Made by a program: the position numbers and the translations under genes. 64,000 nt of DNA, from positions 62,001-126,000 of the forward strand of contig JAPPFL010000068.1 in assembly GCA_028823855.1 (NCBI GenBank), written 5' to 3'. This document shows, piece by piece, positions 46,285-55,040 of this stretch. The stretch's first letter is position 1; the number at the start of each line of letters is the position of its first letter. Source of the DNA: Albidovulum sp. Lineage in GTDB: Bacteria; Pseudomonadota; Alphaproteobacteria; Rhodobacterales; Rhodobacteraceae. Under the pieces are notes generated by a model. That model had not been told where the DNA came from. It made no database searches and was given only the letters and a program-made list of their open reading frames with translations.

Positions 46285-47437
46285 GAGCAAATGTTTCCCT
46301 CGCTGAGGCGACGACCGAGGATTTGCGATCGACAACTTCGGCTACGGCGAGCAAGCGCTCGACCCTGCCGTCGGTGCGAAACCTGAAAACCCCGTTTACG
46401 CCGCGAAATCCCGACGTCGTGGTGAGGCCCTCTGAATCAAGCGACGATGCTCCTCTAGCGGCGACGAGCGCACCGATTGCCGCCATTCCGTCATAGGCCA
46501 GGCTGGCGAGCGGATGCGGCAATTCGCTATGGACCTCCCTAAAACGGCTGCTAAACATATTCGCTCGATAGGGTTCAGGCAACGGAAACCAGCCGCCTTG
46601 GAGGCCGTCGAGTTCCAATGTCGCGGGCGGAATGTCCCATCGGGCGAGGCCGGCGAATTTTACCGACTCCGGCTTTATATTATTTTCCGGGAGCAGTTGG
46701 GCGAGCAGCGGCAAGGCGCCGGCGCTGTCGGACGTGAAGACTACCAAGTCGGCTCGATGGCTTCGTATTCCACTTGAAATCCTGCCTATTGCTTCCACGA
46801 CTCCAAGCTGCGACCTCTCGTAGGAAAGTCCTCCCAGAACCGGGATGCCGTTGGATGCCGCGGCCTCGCGCAGTGCCGCAAGCCCTCTTTCTCCGGCATA
46901 GCTGTCTGCATAAATCACGACTGGCCGCGACTTGCCCTGAAGCTTGGCATGCGCCATCAATGCGGCGGCGGAATTCTCATATGTCAGGCCGAGAACGAAC
47001 ACGTTGCCTCCGGCAATTTCCGTATCGTTCGAAAAGCTGAGGACGATTACGTTTTTTTCAGCCGCGATCCGAGCCACCGCTTCCGTAGATTCGGAATAAA
47101 GCGGCCCCAGGATGATGTCGGCGCCCTCCTCGAGCGCTCGGACTGCCGCCTTTTCTGCGCCGCTGTTCGTTGCGCGGGTCGAATAAACTCGCAAATCGAT
47201 TTCGGCGCCGGAAATATCCGGAATCGCCAGGCGGGCTCCGTTCTCCAGGCTGGTTCCGAGCCTGGCGATTTCAGGCTCTTCGGCGTTTCGAGGTACGAGC
47301 AGCGCCACCGCGACGCGATTTTCTTGCGTGGCGGCGGGCAATTCTTGACTTCTCGGCGCATGCTGGCAAGCGGCAAGCAACGCCGGGATCAGTATCGCCG
47401 ACCCAACCGCCCGAAAAGTTGCCGAATGCCAGCGCAT
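46271..47437 (-). CDS. penicillin-binding protein activator (LpoA/LppC-like lipoprotein)
   Basis: An outer-membrane lipoprotein with a periplasmic-binding-protein fold, related to the C-terminal domain of LpoA that stimulates PBP1A. The signal ends in a lipobox LLAAC (Cys about 24 from the chosen start). The mature part has AVALLVPRNAEEPEIARLG at the start of the fold, then ADIILGPLYSESTEAVA and SLAYDGMAAIGAL. Relative to LpoA the N-terminal TPR domain is absent, which is usual in alphaproteobacteria. ATG at 47437 gives a compact lipoprotein signal; an upstream in-frame ATG at 47464 is possible. It diverges from rsmI, an arrangement shared by related genomes, and overlaps glnD by 14 bp. Confidence 0.9.
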   Translation of the reverse strand: MRWHSATFRAVGSAILIPALLAACQHAPRSQELPAATQENRVAVALLVPRNAEEPEIARLGTSLENGARLAIPDISGAEIDLRVYSTRATNSGAEKAAVRALEEGADIILGPLYSESTEAVARIAAEKNVIVLSFSNDTEIAGGNVFVLGLTYENSAAALMAHAKLQGKSRPVVIYADSYAGERGLAALREAAASNGIPVLGGLSYERSQLGVVEAIGRISSGIRSHRADLVVFTSDSAGALPLLAQLLPENNIKPESVKFAGLARWDIPPATLELDGLQGGWFPLPEPYRANMFSSRFREVHSELPHPLASLAYDGMAAIGALVAARGASSLDSEGLTTTSGFRGVNGVFRFRTDGRVERLLAVAEVVDRKSSVVASARETFAHAGF

Positions 47438-47525
47438 CTCAGATAATCCCTGATTTTTCGCCATTTATAGGCCATTATCGGTTATCAAGAAAAAATTCTA
47501 TGTCTATGAATTAGGAAAGTAAACA

Positions 47526-48416
47526 TTGGTCAAAATAGTCGAAAGATATTTCTCGGAGGGTAGCGCGATCCCTCCCGGGCTATATCTTGTATCGACGCCG
47601 ATTGGCAACGCTCGAGACATTACGTTGCGGGCGCTCGACACTCTTGCGGGAGCGGACGCGCTCGCGGCGGAAGACACGCGAAATGCAAGAAAGCTCCTGG
47701 GCTTGCACGGACTCCGCCTAGGCGGACGGCTACTTTATTCCTATAGCGATCACAATGCGGAGGTTCGAGTTCCGCAATTGATCGCCTTGCTTCGCGAAGG
47801 AAAGAGCGTCGCTTTGCTATCGGACGCGGGAACGCCGATGATTTCCGACCCCGGCCTTAGGCTGGTGAGAGCGTCCGTTTCCGAAGGCATCCCCGTCATC
47901 CCCGTTCCAGGGGCGTCGGCGCTACTTTCCGCTCTTTGCCTTTCGGCGTTGCCCACGGACAGGTTTATCTTTGCGGGATTTGCTCCGTCGGCCAGCGGTG
48001 CAAGGAAGAATTTTTATTCGGGGCTGGCAGATGCGCGCGAAACCATAGTGATATTTGAATCGCCCAAACGGCTCCGAGCGTCTATCGAGGACATGATCCA
48101 ATCTTTCGGCGGCGAAAGGCAGGCTGCCGCGTGCAGGGAAATTACCAAAAAGTTCGAGGAGGCGCGCCGAGGAACGCTGGCGGAAATTGCCGCATCCTTT
48201 AGCGCGACCGAACCCAGAGGCGAATTTACGATTGTTATAGGCGGAGCGGCCGAATCGAAATTCTCGGACAGGGAGATTCGCGAATGCATAGCCGCGGCCA
48301 TGGAGGAAATGTCGGTTAGGGATGCCGCGGCCTTCGCTTCTAGTTCGATCGGAGTCTCAAAGAGCGTCGCCTACCGCATAGCGCTAGAATTAAAGCGCGA
48401 ACAATCGAGAAACTGA
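47526..48416 (+). CDS. rsmI: 16S rRNA 2'-O-methyltransferase RsmI (C1402)
   Basis: SAM-dependent tetrapyrrole-methylase-fold enzyme that methylates the 2'-O of C1402 in 16S rRNA. A 296-residue protein with the family motifs GLYLVSTPIGNARDITLRAL, AAEDTRNARKLL, ALLSDAGTPMISDPGLRLV, PVPGASALLSAL and FESPKRL. TTG at 47526 is the start, supported by AGGAAAGT about 6 bases upstream. In many relatives yraN follows; here nothing similar follows and a sulfite dehydrogenase begins 290 bp later. Confidence 0.96.
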   Translation: MVKIVERYFSEGSAIPPGLYLVSTPIGNARDITLRALDTLAGADALAAEDTRNARKLLGLHGLRLGGRLLYSYSDHNAEVRVPQLIALLREGKSVALLSDAGTPMISDPGLRLVRASVSEGIPVIPVPGASALLSALCLSALPTDRFIFAGFAPSASGARKNFYSGLADARETIVIFESPKRLRASIEDMIQSFGGERQAAACREITKKFEEARRGTLAEIAASFSATEPRGEFTIVIGGAAESKFSDREIRECIAAAMEEMSVRDAAAFASSSIGVSKSVAYRIALELKREQSRN

Positions 48417-48709
48417 GCGCACGGTTCCCGATATGCGGATCTCGCTCCATTTCTCAATCTGGCGGCGGCAATTCGTCCGCGATATGTGGTTGAAGAATTT
48501 ACTTAAGTTTGGAATCGGATTCGGCGCAGGTTTCACTTCTAGGCGACGGTCGGTTTATAGTTAAGTTCGAGCCATGGCGCGGATTGTCGCGCGATTCAAT
48601 CCGGCAAGCGCCGCCGGTAGCCGGCAAGGCCGCGCGTATCGAATTCGGTTGCGAGCATTAATGCAGATCAAGGAAGGTCAGAGATTTGGGTCGGGAATGG
48701 GGCTAAGGC

Positions 48710-50005
48710 ATGTCGAAGAAAGCGAGTGAGGCAAAGAGTCTTTACGAGTTTTTCGAGGAGTTTCCGGACGAGTCGCGACGGCAATTTTTTGACGTTGAGA
48801 AGGGCATTAGCAAACGCGGTTTCTTCCGCGGAGCCGGTCTAGCGGCAACGAGCGGCTTGCTCGGCCTCGCAATTCCGTACTTTTCCAATTTTCCTCGCGG
48901 AATTGTTCCCGCGGCGTTTGCCGCGGAAGACGTTCTAATCGGAAAGGAAGGCTTGATTCTTCTGAACGACAGGCCGATCAACGCCGAGACGCCGGCGCAT
49001 CTGCTTGACGACGCCGTAACTCCGACAACGCGGCACTTTATTCGCAACAACGGGTTGCCGCCCGCAAGTATGGATGCCAGCGACTGGACCTTTTCCATCG
49101 ACGGTTTTGTCGAGAATCCCTTTACAATGTCCATCGAGGAACTCCGTTCGAATTTCGAAGTAGTTTCGATGGTTCTAGCAATTGAATGCGGGGGAAACGG
49201 CAGGGCATTCTTTGACCCGCCGGCAACGGGAAATCAATGGACGGTCGGCGCGGTCGCCTGTTCCGAGTGGACCGGGGTTCGGTTGGCGGATGTCTTGAAA
49301 CTGGCGGGGCCGAAACCGAGCGTTGTCTATACCGCTCATTACGGGCGCGACATGCATCTGTCAGGCAAGCAAGGAAAGCTGCCGATTTCGCGAGGCATTC
49401 CGGTTTCCAAGGCCATGACGGACAATGTTCTTATTGCTTTTGCGATGAACGGCTCGCGAATGCACGAGCAGAATGGCTTGCCCCTTCGCTTGGTCGTCCC
49501 CGGCTGGCCTGGCTCCTGTTCGCATAAGTGGCTGTCGCGGATTCAACTAAGGGACCAAGTGCATGACGGGCCCAAGATGACGGGTACTTCCTACCGAGTG
49601 CCGCGCTATCCGATCGCCCCCGGCGAAAAAGTGCCCAGGGAAGATTTCGAGATCATCGAACGCATGCCCGTTAAATCGCTGATTACGTTTCCGGAAAGCA
49701 ATAGCGCTGTCGAGAGAGTAGTCGAAGTTCGCGGCCATGCATGGTCCGGCGATCGAACTGTCAATGCCGTCGACGTCTCGATCGACTTCGGAGCTAGCTG
49801 GCTACCCGCGGAACTCGATGAACCGGTAAATGCCGGAGCGTGGCAGAATTGGCGCAGAACCGTTGACTTTCCTCAATCCGGATATTTCGAAGTTTGGGCT
49901 CGGGCCACCGACAGCGCGAGTGAGATGCAGCCGTTTGCGATCAACTGGAACCCCAAAGGCTATCTCAACAATACTATGCACAGAGTCGCGCTGCGCGTAG
50001 CCTGA
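48710..50005 (+). CDS. molybdenum sulfite dehydrogenase (SorA/SoxC-like)
   Basis: Periplasmic sulfite-oxidase-family enzyme, 431 residues. The Moco-binding domain carries the ligand Cys in AIECGGNGRAFF, followed by VGAVACSEWTGVRLADVL, and VVPGWPGSCSHKWL with arginine/lysine positions of the active site. The C-terminal dimerisation domain follows (EVRGHAWSGDRTVNAVDVSID). Export is by Tat: the N-terminus has S34-K-R-G-F-F39 directly before a hydrophobic stretch. A second, canonical-looking S22-R-R-Q-F-F27 lies 12 residues earlier. It probably passes electrons to the diheme cytochrome c encoded 17 bp downstream. Sulfite as substrate is inferred from family and partner. Confidence 0.9.
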   Translation: MSKKASEAKSLYEFFEEFPDESRRQFFDVEKGISKRGFFRGAGLAATSGLLGLAIPYFSNFPRGIVPAAFAAEDVLIGKEGLILLNDRPINAETPAHLLDDAVTPTTRHFIRNNGLPPASMDASDWTFSIDGFVENPFTMSIEELRSNFEVVSMVLAIECGGNGRAFFDPPATGNQWTVGAVACSEWTGVRLADVLKLAGPKPSVVYTAHYGRDMHLSGKQGKLPISRGIPVSKAMTDNVLIAFAMNGSRMHEQNGLPLRLVVPGWPGSCSHKWLSRIQLRDQVHDGPKMTGTSYRVPRYPIAPGEKVPREDFEIIERMPVKSLITFPESNSAVERVVEVRGHAWSGDRTVNAVDVSIDFGASWLPAELDEPVNAGAWQNWRRTVDFPQSGYFEVWARATDSASEMQPFAINWNPKGYLNNTMHRVALRVA

Positions 50006-50022
50006 CCCGAGGCAATTGGGAA

Positions 50023-50733
50023 GTGTTCGGGTTTCGGGTCGCGGTATTTTCGATACTATTTTCCATTTCTAGCCTCACGGCGGAGCGAGCCGACACGGAT
50101 GAAACGGAAGCGCGATTTGCGGCGGGCGATCCGGAGCGGGGCAGAATCGTCTTTCGCAAATGCATGGCCTGCCATACTGCCGAAAAGGGCGGCAAAAGAC
50201 GCACCGGCCCGAATTTATGGGAAATTGTTGGCGCTCCGATCGCCGACGAGGAGGGATTTAGCTATTCCGAAGCATTGGAGGTAATCGGCGGAATCTGGAC
50301 GCTCGAACGTCTCGATGCCTACCTGGAAAAGCCGAGTTCATTAGCCAAGGGAACCTCCATGAATTTCGCCGGTCTGAAAAAACAAAGCGACCGCGCCAAC
50401 GTGATCGCGTTTTTAAGTCAAATGACGGACCGCCGCGCGGATGTCGATACTGAGCCGATTGGGAAGAACGAATTCGCGCAGGAAGACAGCCAAGGATTCG
50501 GAGTTCTGGTTGAGGCGCCGGGCGTGCAGGCGACTTTCGATGCCTGCACTGTTTGCCATTCAGAACGAATCGTGGCGCAGCAAGGCCTTTCTCGCGAGCA
50601 GTGGGGCGAACAGTTCGAAATTATGATCGATGAGCACGAGATGGCGCCATTGCAAGAAAAGGAACGCGCCGCCGTTCTTGACTATCTGGCGAAGCACTAC
50701 GGCCCCGACCGCCCGAATTTTCCACTCAATTGA
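50023..50733 (+). CDS. diheme c-type cytochrome, partner of the sulfite dehydrogenase
   Basis: A 236-residue exported protein with a signal peptide (FRVAVFSILFSISSL) and two heme c sites. The first, CMACH at about residue 47, lies in a class I cytochrome c domain with RTGPNLWEIVGA and a likely Met ligand in GTSMNFAGLK. The second, CTVCH at about residue 173, lies in a shorter C-terminal domain ending DYLAKHYGPDRPNFPLN. SorB-type partners usually have a single heme; here two domains are fused. GTG at 50023 is the start. It is in an operon with the Mo enzyme. Confidence 0.9.
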   Translation: MFGFRVAVFSILFSISSLTAERADTDETEARFAAGDPERGRIVFRKCMACHTAEKGGKRRTGPNLWEIVGAPIADEEGFSYSEALEVIGGIWTLERLDAYLEKPSSLAKGTSMNFAGLKKQSDRANVIAFLSQMTDRRADVDTEPIGKNEFAQEDSQGFGVLVEAPGVQATFDACTVCHSERIVAQQGLSREQWGEQFEIMIDEHEMAPLQEKERAAVLDYLAKHYGPDRPNFPLN

Positions 50734-51032
50734 GGCGTTAGGCGCAGCATACCGAAAGTACCGGCTCCAAGACGAAAGACCGCGTTCGCCATTGCGGCTG
50801 ACATTTTGCCAGAGCGCGACTCTACGCGGGCGATTCGAAGAAAATTGCTGCGAATTGAAGTCTCGCAGCAACTGCGGCCAATTGGACCTGCAGGGCTGAA
50901 TGGCCGGGTATTCCGACAAATCCGAAAGCATCGAGATTTTTAGGTCCGCGTAAATTTATCGTCGCTATTGTCAATAAATCAAGGCTGCGATCGAAGGCGG
51001 AATTCCGCTCGGCGACATTCGAGAAATCGCCT

Positions 51033-52187
51033 TCAATAGCTTCGAGGAAGATTCAGTTCCCTTTCTGCAAGATAGCTCAAAATCAAATTCGTCGACACCG
51101 GAGCGGTTTGGTAAAGGCGCGTCTCCCTGAATTTGCGTTCCACATTGAACTCCTTGGAAAATGCGAAACCGCCGAATGTCTGCATCGCGGCGTCGCCAGC
51201 GCGCCAGCTGGCGTCCGCGGCCAAGAGCTTGGCCATATTGGCTTCGGCACCGCAGCGTTTACCTGAATCAAATAGCGATGCCGCGCGTCTGACCATGAGC
51301 GACGACGCGCTCGTTTCCGCGTACGACCTTGCGATCGGGAATTGAATTCCCTGATTTGCGCCGATCGGCCTTCCGAAAACAACGCGCTCGCTCGCGTAGG
51401 CCGATGCCTTTTCGATGAAATAGCGAGCGTCGCCAATGCATTCGGCCGCGATAAGTATGCGTTCGGCATTCATGCTGTCGAGCACGACGCGGAATCCTCT
51501 GCCTGCCTCGCCGACAAGATTTTCCTCTGGAACGGGGAATTCGTCTAAAAACAATTCGCAGGCGTGATGGTTAATCATCGCGTCAATGTCGCGAATCGCG
51601 AGCCCCTTGCTCTCGGCATCGCGCAAATCGACCAGGAATGCGGAGAGTCCAAAAGTTCGATCCGCGTCCTCCGCAATTGGAGATGTTCGGGCAAGCAGCA
51701 GCATGAGATCGGAATGCCTTACTCGGCTGGTCCAGACTTTTTGACCTGAAATCAAGTAAGTTCCGTTCACCTTCCTTGCAGCGGTTTTAAGTCGAGTCGT
51801 GTCCGAACCCGTATCCGGCTCGGTGACAGCAAAACTTTGGAACCGGATTCTTCCCTTTGCAATTTCAGGTAGCCACGCATTTTTCTGCTCTTCGCTGCCG
51901 TGGCGAAGAATGCTCGCCATTACATACATTTGCGCGTGGCAGGCTCCGGCATGGGCGCCGCTTCGGCATACTTCCTCGAGAATGGCGCATGCTTCGCCTA
52001 ACCCGAGACCCGAGCCGCCCCAGCGTTCCGGTATCAGACACGCCAGGAACCCGGCCGAGGTCATTTCCGCTATAAATTCGCTGGGGTATCTGCGACATTC
52101 CTCGAGTCCGCGCCAGTAGCTTTCAGGATACCGACGGCAAAGTGCTTCTACCGATTCTCGGATCTCGCGAAAGTCATCGCCAAGCAT
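51033..52187 (-). CDS. acyl-CoA dehydrogenase family protein
   Basis: FAD-dependent acyl-CoA dehydrogenase, 384 residues. The family order is clear: FLACLIPERWGGSGLGLGEAC, FAVTEPDTGSDTTRLKTAA (FAD/substrate region), ISGQKVWTSRV, AERILIAAECIGDARYF, the QGIQFPIARSYAE region, and MQTFGGFAFSKEFNVERKFRETRLYQ. The usual C-terminal catalytic Glu in the YEGT motif is replaced by the run LYQTAPVSTNLIL, so the base must be elsewhere or the reaction differs. ATG at 52187 is preceded by AAAGG. The gene lies between the sulfite operon and gshB with no functional link visible. Confidence 0.92.
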   Translation of the reverse strand: MLGDDFREIRESVEALCRRYPESYWRGLEECRRYPSEFIAEMTSAGFLACLIPERWGGSGLGLGEACAILEEVCRSGAHAGACHAQMYVMASILRHGSEEQKNAWLPEIAKGRIRFQSFAVTEPDTGSDTTRLKTAARKVNGTYLISGQKVWTSRVRHSDLMLLLARTSPIAEDADRTFGLSAFLVDLRDAESKGLAIRDIDAMINHHACELFLDEFPVPEENLVGEAGRGFRVVLDSMNAERILIAAECIGDARYFIEKASAYASERVVFGRPIGANQGIQFPIARSYAETSASSLMVRRAASLFDSGKRCGAEANMAKLLAADASWRAGDAAMQTFGGFAFSKEFNVERKFRETRLYQTAPVSTNLILSYLAERELNLPRSY

Positions 52188-52301
52188 GAGATTCTGCCTT
52201 TCTAATCCGCTCGCCAAGCGCCTGGGGCGCAAATATTGTTGCGGGCGGCGCTCATCGGCGCCAGAAAGTTATCGATACTAATTCCGAGGAGCCAAATAAG
52301 C

Positions 52302-53252
52302 ATGCCACTTAAGGTAGCATTTCAAATGGACCCGATCGAATCAATCGATATTTCGGCCGATAGCACGTTTCGAATTTTGCTTGAAGCGCAGTCTCGCGGC
52401 CACGAGCTTTGGTACTACACGCCGGAGAAACTTGCGATTCGAGAAGGGACCGTTTCGGCTCGCGCTCGTCCTCTGTCCGTTCGAAATCGGCTTGGCGATC
52501 ACTTTACGCTGGGAAAGGAGCTGGAACTGCGCCTTTCCGATCTTGATGTCGTTTGGCTTCGGCAGGACCCTCCATTCGACATGTCGTATATTACGACGAC
52601 GCACCTATTGGAGATTGTGCATCCAGAGACTCTCGTTGTGAACGATCCCTTCTGGGTACGGAACTATCCCGAGAAATTGCTGGTTCTGCGCTTTCCCCAT
52701 TTGTCGCCGCCCACGGCGGTCGCCCGCAGCAAGTCGGTTCTCGACGAATTTCGCGCCGAGCACGAAGACATCGTTCTCAAGCCGCTCTACGGCAACGGCG
52801 GCGCGGGCGTATTCAGAATTACGAAGGATGACCGCAACTTCAACGCGCTGTGCGAAATGTTTTTCGAGACAAGCAGGGAGCCCGTGATTGTCCAAAAATT
52901 TCTTCCCCAAGTTCAGGAAGGGGACAGGCGCGTTATTCTCGTCGACGGAAAACCGGTGGGAGCGATTAACCGAGTTCCGCCGCCCGGCGAGGCGCGTTCA
53001 AACCTTCATATCGGCGGAAGAGCGGAGCAAATTCAACTGTCGGCGAGAGACCGAGAAATTTGCGAGGAGATTGGTCCTCTGCTGAGTCGAAATGGCCAGA
53101 TATTTGTGGGCATCGATGTCATCGGCGACAAACTGACGGAAATAAACCTGACATCGCCGACGGGAATCGTAGAGCTCGAAAAATTTGACGGCGTCAACTC
53201 GGCATCGCTAATTTGGGATGCGATCGCCAAGAAAACCGCTTCGACAAATTAA
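52302..53252 (+). CDS. gshB: glutathione synthetase
   Basis: ATP-grasp ligase joining gamma-glutamylcysteine and glycine, 316 residues, standard length. The family starts LKVAFQMDPIESIDISADSTF; RQDPPFDMSYITTTHLLE and the ATP-grasp loop LKPLYGNGGAGVFRI follow, with QEGDRRVILVDGKPVGAINRVP and INLTSPTGIVELEKF near the end. GAGGAG at 52286-52291 sets ATG 52302 as the start. It is often near rsmI and yraN in relatives; here it is about 3.9 kb from rsmI. Confidence 0.96.
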   Translation: MPLKVAFQMDPIESIDISADSTFRILLEAQSRGHELWYYTPEKLAIREGTVSARARPLSVRNRLGDHFTLGKELELRLSDLDVVWLRQDPPFDMSYITTTHLLEIVHPETLVVNDPFWVRNYPEKLLVLRFPHLSPPTAVARSKSVLDEFRAEHEDIVLKPLYGNGGAGVFRITKDDRNFNALCEMFFETSREPVIVQKFLPQVQEGDRRVILVDGKPVGAINRVPPPGEARSNLHIGGRAEQIQLSARDREICEEIGPLLSRNGQIFVGIDVIGDKLTEINLTSPTGIVELEKFDGVNSASLIWDAIAKKTASTN

Positions 53253-53269
53253 GGGCGCCGTTCCGGATT

Positions 53270-53845
53270 TCACGGCAGGAGGCGGCAGATTCCTCCATCA
53301 AATAGGCGAATCTTCGTTATCGAAAGGTTCTCGATCTTATTGCCGGCGACCTGAGAAACCGGCTGTCGGGTTGCATTCTGAATTTGAGTCAGAATAGCGC
53401 CGAAGTGCGAAACCGCCACGATATCTTCGCCGCAATGATCACGGCTGAATTCTTGGACAAACGAACTTACTCTTGCCGAGACGCTATCCCAGCTCTCCCC
53501 GCCGGGAGGTGTCGCCGACGACGGGTTCGACCAGTACTTTTGCGAAATTTCAGGATGCAGGCGAGCGATCTCGCTGAATTCCAACGACTCCCAGGCTCCG
53601 AAATTTATTTCTCGCAGTCGCGAATCGTTCGGCGCGCGCGGCCTGGCCTGCGCTATTGCATCGGCGGTTTCCGAAGCGCGCCTCAAATCCGAGGAAACCA
53701 CGACCGCGTTTTCCGGCAATGCGGAAGACAGCCGTTCCAACGAACCGGTATCGGACAAATCGGCCCGTATATCGGTCCATCCGATGAGCTCCTTCGCTCC
53801 AGTCGGAGCATGCCGGACCCACCACCACGTCGTTTCGACGCTCAT
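53270..53845 (-). CDS. histidine phosphatase, alpha-ribazole phosphatase (CobC)-like
   Basis: A 191-residue histidine phosphatase. The catalytic histidine is in WWVRHAPTG; the second arginine/glutamate region is seen in SSDLRRASETADAI and LREINFGAWESLEF, and the C-terminal catalytic His in AVSHFGAILTQ. Adjacency to cobU with a 4-bp overlap (53842-53845) suggests alpha-ribazole-5'-phosphate phosphatase in cobalamin nucleotide-loop assembly. From sequence alone a phosphoglycerate-mutase-like role cannot be excluded. Confidence 0.82.
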   Translation of the reverse strand: MSVETTWWWVRHAPTGAKELIGWTDIRADLSDTGSLERLSSALPENAVVVSSDLRRASETADAIAQARPRAPNDSRLREINFGAWESLEFSEIARLHPEISQKYWSNPSSATPPGGESWDSVSARVSSFVQEFSRDHCGEDIVAVSHFGAILTQIQNATRQPVSQVAGNKIENLSITKIRLFDGGICRLLP

Positions 53846-54366
53846 TGGGGCAGAGCGCCCTTAAGAACGAGAGGCAGGCCGCAAACAATATTGACGACGA
53901 GTTCCGCCTTTTCGGCAATCGCTTGGTTCAGTTCCCCGTGCACCGTACGGAAATTTCGCGACAATTCGTTCGCGGGAACAATGCCCGAGCCGATTTCGTT
54001 GCTTACGACCACGACCGGGCACGCGGCCAAGGAAACTCCGTCTAGGAACCTGCTGTTCAATTTTTCGATCTCGGCCCCGGACCCCATGCAATTCGAAAGC
54101 CACATCGTGGCGCAGTCAATCAAAGCGGCTTCGTGCTCGCCGCATGCGGCGACTGCCCGAGCTATATCGGTCGGAGCTTCGACAGTGCGCCATTTCGCGC
54201 CTCGGCGACGCACGTGGGCGGCAATTTTTCTTCGCATCTCTGCATCTCTCGCTTCCGCCGTTGCAACGTAGACGAGCTTCCGGCCAGTCCGGACTAGTTG
54301 ATTTTCGGCCCAGAGGGACTTTCCGGATGCCGCTCCTCCGACGACAAGAGTCAGATTGGGAATCAT
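53842..54366 (-). CDS. cobU: adenosylcobinamide kinase / guanylyltransferase
   Basis: Bifunctional enzyme that phosphorylates adenosylcobinamide and transfers GMP to it during cobalamin assembly or salvage. The 174-residue protein opens with LTLVVGGAASGKSLWAE, the P-loop, followed by YVATAEARDAEMRRKIAAH with the guanylylated His region. RGAKWRTVEAP, LIDCATMWLSN, VVVVSNEIGSGIVP and FRTVHGELNQAIAE follow. ATG at 54366 has AGGA just upstream; ATG at 54402 would add 12 residues. It is translationally coupled to the CobC-like phosphatase. The B12 product serves ethylmalonyl-CoA mutase, encoded at 23104-25071. Confidence 0.93.
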   Translation of the reverse strand: MIPNLTLVVGGAASGKSLWAENQLVRTGRKLVYVATAEARDAEMRRKIAAHVRRRGAKWRTVEAPTDIARAVAACGEHEAALIDCATMWLSNCMGSGAEIEKLNSRFLDGVSLAACPVVVVSNEIGSGIVPANELSRNFRTVHGELNQAIAEKAELVVNIVCGLPLVLKGALPQ

Positions 54367-54623
54367 GCTTCCTGCCTGATTTTGACCGTTCGTTTCAGCC
54401 ATATCATGTAGTTGAACATTGAAAAACTCGCTCGCAGCTAGCGGATTTCCGCTTCGGTCCCTTTGGACCTGTATCCGATCGGGAAAATTTTCGAGAACGA
54501 AATTCAGTAATTTTGATCTGCTCGATGAATTCACCGCGGAACGCCGTATAATCCAGTGCGACCAGGGTTTGAAAAAGCCTAGATGCCATTGCTTTGCTTA
54601 ACGTGATTTTCTAATTTCGCGCC

Positions 54624-55040
54624 ATGCTTGAGAGAATCGTTCCTAATTTGGCTGTTGTCGAACTTTCCCGTTCGATCGAATTTTATCGCCGGGTCTTGGA
54701 GTTCGAGGTTGTATTTATAATCGATAAGGACAAAGACGCGGTAGAAGATCCCGAGCGCGGAGTCTTCGCGATGATTGCGCGCGACGGGCAGAATCTCATG
54801 CTTCAGACCTGCGAAAGCTTGAAAGAAGAACTGCCGATTTTCGAGGGGAGGAATCCGACTCCGGGCGGAACGATCTACTTTCGCGGTATTGATCCCCAAA
54901 CGATTGCGCGGCGCGTAGAATCCGACGTTATTCTAAAGGGCCCGTTCCGCCAATGGTACGGCATGCGCGAACTTTATTTGCGAGACCCGGACGGCCACAT
55001 CGTATGCGTGGGGATCGAGGAAGATTCGGCGGATGAATGA
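54624..55040 (+). CDS. VOC-superfamily (glyoxalase/bleomycin-resistance fold) protein
   Basis: A 138-residue protein with the two beta-alpha-beta-beta-beta modules of the vicinal-oxygen-chelate fold. The first starts RIVPNLAVVELSRSIEFYRRVLEFEVV; the second ends in LYLRDPDGHIVCVGIEE, where the final Glu is a usual metal ligand. The first-module metal His is not apparent at the expected place (I-V-P-N-L), so it may be a binding protein such as a bleomycin-resistance type rather than a glyoxalase. Function unassigned. It is divergent from cobU. Confidence 0.85.
   Translation: MLERIVPNLAVVELSRSIEFYRRVLEFEVVFIIDKDKDAVEDPERGVFAMIARDGQNLMLQTCESLKEELPIFEGRNPTPGGTIYFRGIDPQTIARRVESDVILKGPFRQWYGMRELYLRDPDGHIVCVGIEEDSADE

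Noticed and set aside
54403-54623. Possible cobalamin riboswitch upstream of cobU
   Set aside because: No B12-box-like or conserved stem pattern was found in the short spacer.
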